The notes below the pieces were generated by a model. That model made no database searches and was not told the origin of the DNA. It saw nothing but the letters and a program-made list of their open reading frames with translations. This document shows, piece by piece, positions 1 to 5,711 of a DNA stretch of 5,711 nucleotides. The stretch is from Hyphomicrobiales bacterium. Its GTDB lineage: Bacteria; Pseudomonadota; Alphaproteobacteria; Rhizobiales; Aestuariivirgaceae. The stretch is taken from the NCBI GenBank assembly GCA_020029455.1, contig JAIBJH010000286.1, forward strand, positions 1 to 5,711, given 5' to 3'. The position numbers and the translations under genes are program-made. The number at the start of each line of letters is the position of its first letter. The stretch's first letter is position 1.

Positions 1-47
1 TCAGTACTCGCCTCAATTGATAGTGATCAGACTCTAATACCCACTGT

Positions 48-178
48 CGTCATCCCGGCCCCCGCCTACGCGAGGGCAGGCTCCAGCCGGGAACCACTTG
101 GCCGCTTTCGCGGGGCAACCGCGTTGAGTCGCTGCAGTGGATCCCGTGTTGCGGGCTTCGCCCTTGCACGGGATGGCG
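48..178. repeat. Pair of inverted REP-like palindromic units (BIME-like)
   Basis: Two related palindromic units face each other across a 39-base spacer (98-136). Unit 1 (48-97) begins CGTCATCCCGGC and ends GCCGGGAACCAC; its arms TCCCGGC (53-59) and GCCGGGA (86-92) pair perfectly. Unit 2 (137-178), read on the minus strand, begins CGCCATCCCGTG and ends CACGGGATCCAC; its arms ATCCCGTG (141-148) and CACGGGAT (167-174) pair perfectly, with an inner GGGC/GCCC stem and a TTC loop. The outer ends 48-57 and 169-178 also pair over 10 bp with one G-T wobble, so the whole element could fold as one cruciform. Short intergenic palindromes starting GTCATCCCGG are common in alphaproteobacterial genomes. Function is unknown; such units elsewhere act in transcript 3'-end protection or gyrase and IHF binding, and are spread by REP-associated transposases. 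That this is a multicopy family is inferred. Confidence 0.6.
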
Positions 179-193
179 AAAACCGGTGGACTC

Positions 194-231
194 AACAAAA
201 CGCCCTGCATGTTTCTGAGGGCATGCAGGGC
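194..231 (-). terminator. Rho-independent terminator of the HU gene
   Basis: A perfect 10-bp stem pairs GCCCTGCATG (202-211) with CATGCAGGGC (222-231) around a 10-base loop. Read on the minus strand the stem is followed by GTTTTGTT, a broken U-tract (complement of 194-201). On the plus strand no T-run follows, so the terminator serves minus-strand transcription. It lies about 77 bases past the HU stop codon and is the first strong terminator after that gene. Confidence 0.8.
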
Positions 232-307
232 TCTGGTCTCTAGGATGTTGCCTCGATGGTTTCGGGCGCCTGCCTTGTTGCCGTCAACAATGCCGTCTGG
301 CGGGCGC

Positions 308-583
308 TTAGCTGTTGACTGCCTCCTTCAGAATTTTCCCAGGTTTGAACCGCGCCCTGTTAGAGGCCGGCATCTTGATAACCTTCCCCGTCTTTGGATT
401 TCTGCCCTCACCGCTCTTGCGGCGCGACACCGTGAAGACGCCAAAGCCCATGAGGCGCACGTCATCACCGTCCCCCAGAGCCTTGATGATATTCTCGATC
501 GTGGCTTCCACCACCTCTTCGGCCTCGCCGCGAGTCAGGCGCGTGTCGGTGGCAACCTTGGCTATAAGTTCGCTCTTATTCAT
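308..583 (-). CDS. hupB: DNA-binding protein HU (beta-type), 91 aa
   Basis: This is a histone-like HU protein, a small dimeric nucleoid protein that bends and compacts DNA without strict sequence specificity. The 91 residues match the family length (about 90). The start MNKSELIAKVA is the usual HU N-terminus (helices 1-2, residues 3-38). Next come the MGFGVF turn (45-50), the DNA-inserting beta-arm with its Arg-Asn-Pro tip (61-63) inside GRNPKTG, and the conserved ending FKPGKILKEAVN. The frame stays open 29 codons upstream to 670, but that part has no family similarity, so ATG at 583 is chosen. No good Shine-Dalgarno is seen before it; GGGGA lies about 14 bases upstream. The gene is on the same strand as lon and clpX, and clpX-lon-hup is the conserved alphaproteobacterial order, here interrupted by two plus-strand genes. 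HU is a known Lon substrate in E. coli, which matters because lon is broken here. Confidence 0.95.
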   Translation of the reverse strand: MNKSELIAKVATDTRLTRGEAEEVVEATIENIIKALGDGDDVRLMGFGVFTVSRRKSGEGRNPKTGKVIKMPASNRARFKPGKILKEAVNS

Positions 584-674
584 AGTTGAAGCAGCAATCC
601 CCGCGAGAATGTCAGATTTACAAACAACGCCATACACAGCCGCCAGAAGTTGACTTGAATCCGATTGCAAAAGA

Positions 675-721
675 TTCGCAAGAGTCCCGGGGCCGATTCG
701 CGCATCTTGCGAAGATTTTTT
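675..721. promoter_or_regulatory. 9-bp hairpin plus T-run in the divergent HU/exporter intergenic region
   Basis: The 157-bp gap between the divergent HU and exporter starts (584-740) contains a perfect inverted repeat, TTCGCAAGA (675-683) with TCTTGCGAA (705-713), around a 21-base loop that itself contains CCCGGG. Six T bases follow on the plus strand (716-721), 20 bases before the exporter ATG, giving the shape of an intrinsic terminator or attenuator. GATTCGC also occurs twice as a direct repeat (673-679, 695-701), so the site could instead be an operator shared by the two genes. A poor sigma-70-like promoter, TTGCGA (707-712), 16 bases, TATTGT (729-734), would place the transcription start at about the ATG, giving a leaderless mRNA. 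The repeat is directly visible; every regulatory role is inference. Confidence 0.4.
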
Positions 722-740
722 GCTATGTTATTGTGACAAA

Positions 741-1382
741 ATGGATTTTCTCCCAAATCTGACAACGCTCACGGCCTTTACACTGGCTTCCTTCCTGCTC
801 TTCCTGACACCGGGACCGGACATGAGCCTGTGGCTGTCGCGCACCATTGGCGGGGGCCGCGGTGCGGGCATGGCGGCCATGGTGGGCACCAATCTCGGCT
901 GCGTGGTCCACACGCTGCTGGCGGCCTTTGGCGTATCAGCGGTGATCGCGGCTTCCGCCATGGGATTTCTGGTGCTGAAGGTCGTGGGAGCGCTCTATCT
1001 CCTCTGGCTCGCCATTGACGCCATACGCAATGGCTCGTCGCTCAATGTGAAGGCGGGCGAGGCCCGCAGCAATTCTGCGTTCGCTGATTTCATGCTGGGC
1101 GTTACCGTCAATCTGACCAATCCGAAGGTGGTGTTGTTCTTCATCACCTTCCTGCCGCAGTTCGTCTCGGCACATGATCCGCACGTGACAGGAAAGCTCC
1201 TCTTCCTCGGCCTCTACTTTGTCGTGATCAATTTGCCGCTCGCCTTCATGATGATCCTCGGCGCGGAGAAGCTCGTCGCCTGGCTCAAAGAGCGGCCGAA
1301 GGTTCTGCGCGGCATCGACTTCTCCTTTGCCGGCGTCTTCGCCTTCTTCGCAGTGAAAATAGCGCTCACACAGGGGCGGTGA
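741..1382 (+). CDS. LysE/RhtB-family amino acid exporter, 213 aa
   Basis: This is an inner-membrane protein of the LysE/RhtB translocator family, whose members export amino acids or related small metabolites using the proton motive force. The family signature TPGPDM is at residues 23-28, directly after the first hydrophobic helix. The second signature, NPKVVLFFITFLPQF (127-141), is also present. About six hydrophobic segments can be placed, near residues 9-27, 42-70, 74-95, 115-137, 150-175 and 192-209, and the total length is typical (about 205-215). The substrate cannot be read from the sequence. The frame could begin at a TTG at 720, but family members start MDFLPNL-like, so ATG 741 is preferred although no Shine-Dalgarno precedes it. 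It is transcribed away from HU. A glutathione S-transferase-like gene follows after 3 bases, suggesting one transcript and perhaps export plus detoxification, which is speculative. Confidence 0.9.
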   Translation: MDFLPNLTTLTAFTLASFLLFLTPGPDMSLWLSRTIGGGRGAGMAAMVGTNLGCVVHTLLAAFGVSAVIAASAMGFLVLKVVGALYLLWLAIDAIRNGSSLNVKAGEARSNSAFADFMLGVTVNLTNPKVVLFFITFLPQFVSAHDPHVTGKLLFLGLYFVVINLPLAFMMILGAEKLVAWLKERPKVLRGIDFSFAGVFAFFAVKIALTQGR

Positions 1383-1385
1383 AGC

Positions 1386-2012
1386 ATGATCCTTATAGGG
1401 CAGTTTGACTCGCCCTTCACGCGGCGGGTAGGCATCACACTCACGCTTTATGACATTGCATTTGAGCATCGGCCTTGGTCGATTATGGGCGATGCCGACA
1501 GGCTCGCCGAAATAAACCCGCTCATCCGTGTGCCGACACTGATCCTCAGCAATGGCGACGTGCTGATCGAGACTTCAAGCATCATCGACTATCTCGACAG
1601 TCTTGTTACGCCAGAAAACCGCCTGCTGCCGCAGATCAATCCGGCGCGCTACCGCATGCTCAAGACTATAAGTGTTGCGAGCGGTATCTCAGACATGGCG
1701 GTGCGGCTGTTCTACGAACTGCGCCTGCATGATGCGCCGTCACCTTCCTACATGGCGCGCATCACGCGCCAAGCGGAAGGCGCACTCCGCGTTCTTGAAA
1801 AAGAACGCGCTGCCTCCGGCAGCAAATACTGGTTTGATGAGCAATTTTCGCAAGCCGACATCGCCGTTACCTGCATGTGGCGGCATTTGTCGGAGTCCCA
1901 TCCCGCGATTGCAGTTCCGGCAAATTATCCGGCACTTTCAGCGCACGCCGTCGAGATGGAAGCACAACCTGTGTTCGAAAAAATTTCGCAACCATTCATT
2001 GCCCCCGCATGA
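1386..2012 (+). CDS. Glutathione S-transferase-like protein, 208 aa
   Basis: The protein has the two-domain fold of cytosolic glutathione S-transferases, which conjugate glutathione to electrophiles or act as reductases or isomerases. The N-terminal thioredoxin-like domain (about 1-75) starts with a beta strand and SPFTRRV; Ser9 is in the position of the catalytic Ser/Cys. The conserved cis-proline segment follows in NPLIRVPTLI (Pro50), then ETSSIIDYL (62-70), matching the glutathione-gripping E-S/T motif. The helical C-terminal domain (about 88-200) carries FSQADIAVTCMW with the N-capping S-x-x-D box at Ser155-Asp158. Length is typical (200-230). The subclass and substrate cannot be determined. 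ATG 1386 lies 3 bases after the exporter stop with a purine-rich GGTGAAG upstream, so translation is probably coupled. The stop codon abuts the terminator hairpin. GSTs of this type are common accessory enzymes in alphaproteobacteria. Confidence 0.88.
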   Translation: MILIGQFDSPFTRRVGITLTLYDIAFEHRPWSIMGDADRLAEINPLIRVPTLILSNGDVLIETSSIIDYLDSLVTPENRLLPQINPARYRMLKTISVASGISDMAVRLFYELRLHDAPSPSYMARITRQAEGALRVLEKERAASGSKYWFDEQFSQADIAVTCMWRHLSESHPAIAVPANYPALSAHAVEMEAQPVFEKISQPFIAPA

Positions 2013-2039
2013 AAAAGGGCGCCATCTCTGGCGCCCTTT
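2012..2039. terminator. Bidirectional terminator between GST gene and lon
   Basis: A perfect 11-bp stem, AAAGGGCGCCA (2014-2024) with TGGCGCCCTTT (2029-2039), closes on a TCTC tetraloop. Read on the minus strand it ends in five T bases (complement of 2012-2016) and lies 23 bases past the lon stop, so it is a good lon terminator. Read on the plus strand it ends in TTT only and begins right at the GST stop codon, so it probably also ends the exporter-GST transcript, less efficiently. Confidence 0.85.
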
Positions 2040-2062
2040 CAATCTCAATGAGTCCGCAGCAC

Positions 2063-4380
<2,318 letters not shown>

Positions 4381-4416
4381 TTTCTTGTCCTTCCGCAGGG
4401 AACCTGCACAATTTCA

Positions 4417-4456
4417 TTCAAGCCCGGATGTGGCGATCAGGTGCCCCACGTTCAAG
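4417..4456 (-). promoter_or_regulatory. Candidate heat-shock-type promoter region for lon
   Basis: On the minus strand CTTGAA (complement of 4451-4456) matches the -35 of sigma-32 (RpoH) promoters. CCACAT (complement of 4428-4433), 17 bases further, is a weak match to the CCCCAT -10. Transcription would start near 4420, about 40 bases before the lon ATG. A second CTTGAA (complement of 4417-4422) has no recognisable -10. Lon is a heat-shock gene in many bacteria, so its own promoter between clpX and lon is expected, but the -10 and the spacing are not ideal. A small hairpin (GCAGG 4395-4399 with CCTGC 4403-4407) lies just before the lon Shine-Dalgarno. Confidence 0.3.
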
Positions 4457-4471
4457 GGGACGAAGGCACCT
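4439..4471. other. Stem-loop at the clpX 3' end
   Basis: AGGTGCC (4439-4445) pairs perfectly with GGCACCT (4465-4471) around a 19-base loop that can pair further inside (CCCC with GGGG). The hairpin begins at the last base of the clpX stop codon. No T-run follows on either strand, so it is not a typical intrinsic terminator. It may stabilise the clpX 3' end or partly separate clpX and lon transcription. It overlaps the candidate lon -35. Confidence 0.45.
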
Positions 4472-5711
4472 CAGGCCGAGGCAGAAGCCTGCTTCACATT
4501 CACTTCGCTGGCGCGGTCGGCGTAAATGAGCAGCGGCTTGGCGCTGCCATCCACGACTTCCTTGGAGATCACCACTTCCTCGACACCTTCCATGCCGGGA
4601 AGGTCATACATGGTATCAAGGAGAATACCTTCCATGATGGAGCGGAGACCGCGCGCGCCTGTCTTGCGTTCGATGGCCTTGCGCGCCACGGACTTCAGCG
4701 CCTCTTCCGGAATGGTGAGCTTCACGCCCTCCATTTCGAAGAGCCGCTGATATTGCTTCACCAGAGCATTCTTGGGTTCGGTGAGAATCTGCACCAGTGC
4801 TGCTTCGTCCAAATCTTCGAGCGTTGCGACCACTGGAAGACGGCCGACAAATTCCGGAATCAAACCGAAGCGCAGCAGGTCTTCCGGTTCGAGTTCGCGG
4901 AGCACCGCGCCAGTGCGGCGGTCATCGGGGGCGCGCACAGTTGCGGCAAAGCCGATGCCGGTACCCTTGGCACGCTGGTTGATGATGCGCTCAAGGCCGG
5001 CAAAGGCGCCGCCTACGATGAAGAGAATGTTTGTCGTATCAACCTGCAGGAACTCCTGCTGCGGATGCTTGCGGCCACCCTGGGGTGGCACGGAAGCAAC
5101 GGTGCCTTCCATGATCTTGAGGAGCGCCTGCTGCACGCCCTCACCTGATACGTCGCGGGTGATGGAGGGATTGTCAGACTTGCGGCTGATCTTGTCGATC
5201 TCGTCGATGTAGACAATGCCGCGCTGGGCGCGCTCCACATTATAGTCGGAAGCCTGCAGCAGCTTGAGGATGATGTTCTCGACGTCTTCACCCACATAGC
5301 CCGCTTCAGTGAGCGTCGTGGCGTCCGCCATGGTGAAGGGCACATCGAGGATGCGGGCCAGGGTTTGCGCCAGCAGCGTCTTGCCGGAGCCCGTGGGACC
5401 AACCAGCATGATGTTGGACTTCGCCAGTTCGACGTCATTGCCCTTCTGGCCGTGGTTCAGGCGCTTGTAGTGATTGTGCACGGCAACGGCGAGCACGCGC
5501 TTGGCGTGATCCTGACCGATGACATAATCATCCAGCACCTTGCGGATATCCTGCGGTGTCGGCACGCCGTCCTTGGATTTCACCAGCGCGGACTTATTCT
5601 CCTCACGGATAATATCCATGCAGAGTTCAACGCATTCATCGCAGATGAAAACTGTCGGTCCGGCGATGAGCTTCCGCACTTCATGCTGGCTCTTGCCGCA
5701 GAAGGAACAAT
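4471..5711 (-). CDS. clpX: ATP-dependent Clp protease ATP-binding subunit ClpX (N-terminus cut by window edge)
   Basis: ClpX is the hexameric AAA+ unfoldase that recognises tagged or regulatory proteins and feeds them to the ClpP peptidase. The window shows 412 residues; by comparison with E. coli ClpX about 14 are missing. The visible start is CSFCGKSQHEVRKL, so both zinc-binding pairs are present (visible Cys1/Cys4 and Cys23/Cys26 in CDEC). The GTG at 5679 is an internal valine codon of this conserved segment, not the start. Further on are Walker A GPTGSGKT (104-111), pore loop GYVG (137-140), Walker B IVYIDEID (165-172), the RKH substrate loop (213-215), the ClpP-docking IGF loop (252-254), the FVGR segment (near 289) and sensor 2 GARGLR (351-356). 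All key residues are present, so the protein appears functional and able to pair with ClpP, whose gene normally lies just upstream, outside the window. It lies 90 bp upstream of lon on the same strand. Confidence 0.97.
   Translation of the reverse strand, partial: CSFCGKSQHEVRKLIAGPTVFICDECVELCMDIIREENKSALVKSKDGVPTPQDIRKVLDDYVIGQDHAKRVLAVAVHNHYKRLNHGQKGNDVELAKSNIMLVGPTGSGKTLLAQTLARILDVPFTMADATTLTEAGYVGEDVENIILKLLQASDYNVERAQRGIVYIDEIDKISRKSDNPSITRDVSGEGVQQALLKIMEGTVASVPPQGGRKHPQQEFLQVDTTNILFIVGGAFAGLERIINQRAKGTGIGFAATVRAPDDRRTGAVLRELEPEDLLRFGLIPEFVGRLPVVATLEDLDEAALVQILTEPKNALVKQYQRLFEMEGVKLTIPEEALKSVARKAIERKTGARGLRSIMEGILLDTMYDLPGMEGVEEVVISKEVVDGSAKPLLIYADRASEVNVKQASASA

Larger units (their letters stand above)
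1..307. other. Gene-free stretch downstream of the HU gene
   Basis: No reading frame here resembles a known protein. The frames that stay open on the plus strand run across palindromic repeats and the HU terminator, and one continues antisense into the HU gene, so I treat them as chance. The stretch holds the paired inverted repeat (48-178) and the HU terminator (194-231). A weak 6-bp hairpin (275-280 with 285-290, loop of 4) lies in the HU 3' untranslated region. Bases 1-47 show nothing recognisable; a plus-strand frame ends at a TAA at 35-37 and could be the last codons of a gene outside the window, but eleven codons are too few to tell. No tRNA fold was seen. Confidence 0.6.

Noticed and set aside
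1..131. tRNA gene, which often follows the HU gene in alphaproteobacteria
   Set aside because: No T-loop GGTTCGAATCC-like sequence or cloverleaf arms were found on either strand; the GC-rich hairpins are explained by the REP-like units.
137..589. Plus-strand open frame of 150 codons across the repeat, the terminator and the HU gene
   Set aside because: It starts inside a palindromic repeat, runs through the HU terminator and then antisense to HU. The composition is unlike a protein family and no ribosome site is seen.
584..670. N-terminal extension of HU by 29 residues
   Set aside because: The frame is open, but HU proteins start at the MNKSELI-like segment. The extension resembles nothing and would occupy the promoter region.
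720..740. TTG start giving the exporter seven extra residues
   Set aside because: GAAG at 711-714 could serve as a ribosome site, but family members start at MDFLPNL-like sequence and the extra residues overlap the T-run and possible promoter.

Overview
The window looks like a core chromosomal segment of an alphaproteobacterium, probably of the Hyphomicrobiales (Rhizobiales) type. The evidence is the clpX-lon-HU gene order, all on the minus strand, the moderately high GC with GC-rich third codon positions, and the character of the ClpX, Lon and HU proteins. I could not run a search, so the order-level placement is an inference.

Layout from low to high coordinates: (i) 1-307 has no convincing gene. 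It holds a pair of inverted palindromic units (48-178, like the paired REP units called BIMEs) and a strong intrinsic terminator for the HU gene (194-231). (ii) 308-583, minus strand: the nucleoid protein HU. (iii) 584-740: a divergent intergenic region with a 9-bp hairpin followed by a T-run. (iv) 741-1382 and 1386-2012, plus strand: a tightly coupled pair encoding a LysE/RhtB-type exporter and a glutathione S-transferase-like protein, closed by a hairpin that works as a terminator in both directions. (v) 2063-4380, minus strand: lon, which is broken. (vi) 4381-4470: a short intergenic region with a candidate heat-shock-type promoter and hairpins. (vii) 4471 to the window end, minus strand: clpX, cut by the window edge just inside its N-terminal zinc finger.

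The main observation is in lon. The reading frame is that of an ordinary full-length Lon up to the strand after Walker A. It then jumps, within a few bases, to the Walker B segment in another frame. Compared with the conserved Lon family sequence about 39 residues are missing, and about 115 bp of DNA are absent. This removes the pore-loop segment and shifts the frame, so the protease domain is no longer fused to the ATPase. Adding 115 bp back restores a single frame of about 810 residues, a normal Lon length. Flanking sequence on both sides is fully conserved, so the lesion is either very recent or an assembly artefact.

ClpX (unfoldase of ClpXP), Lon and HU form a protein quality control and nucleoid neighbourhood that is conserved in alphaproteobacteria. 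The exporter-GST pair sits on the opposite strand between lon and HU and looks like an accessory insertion into that order. I see no new multi-gene system here. Apart from the lon lesion and the intergenic repeats and hairpins, this is an ordinary region.
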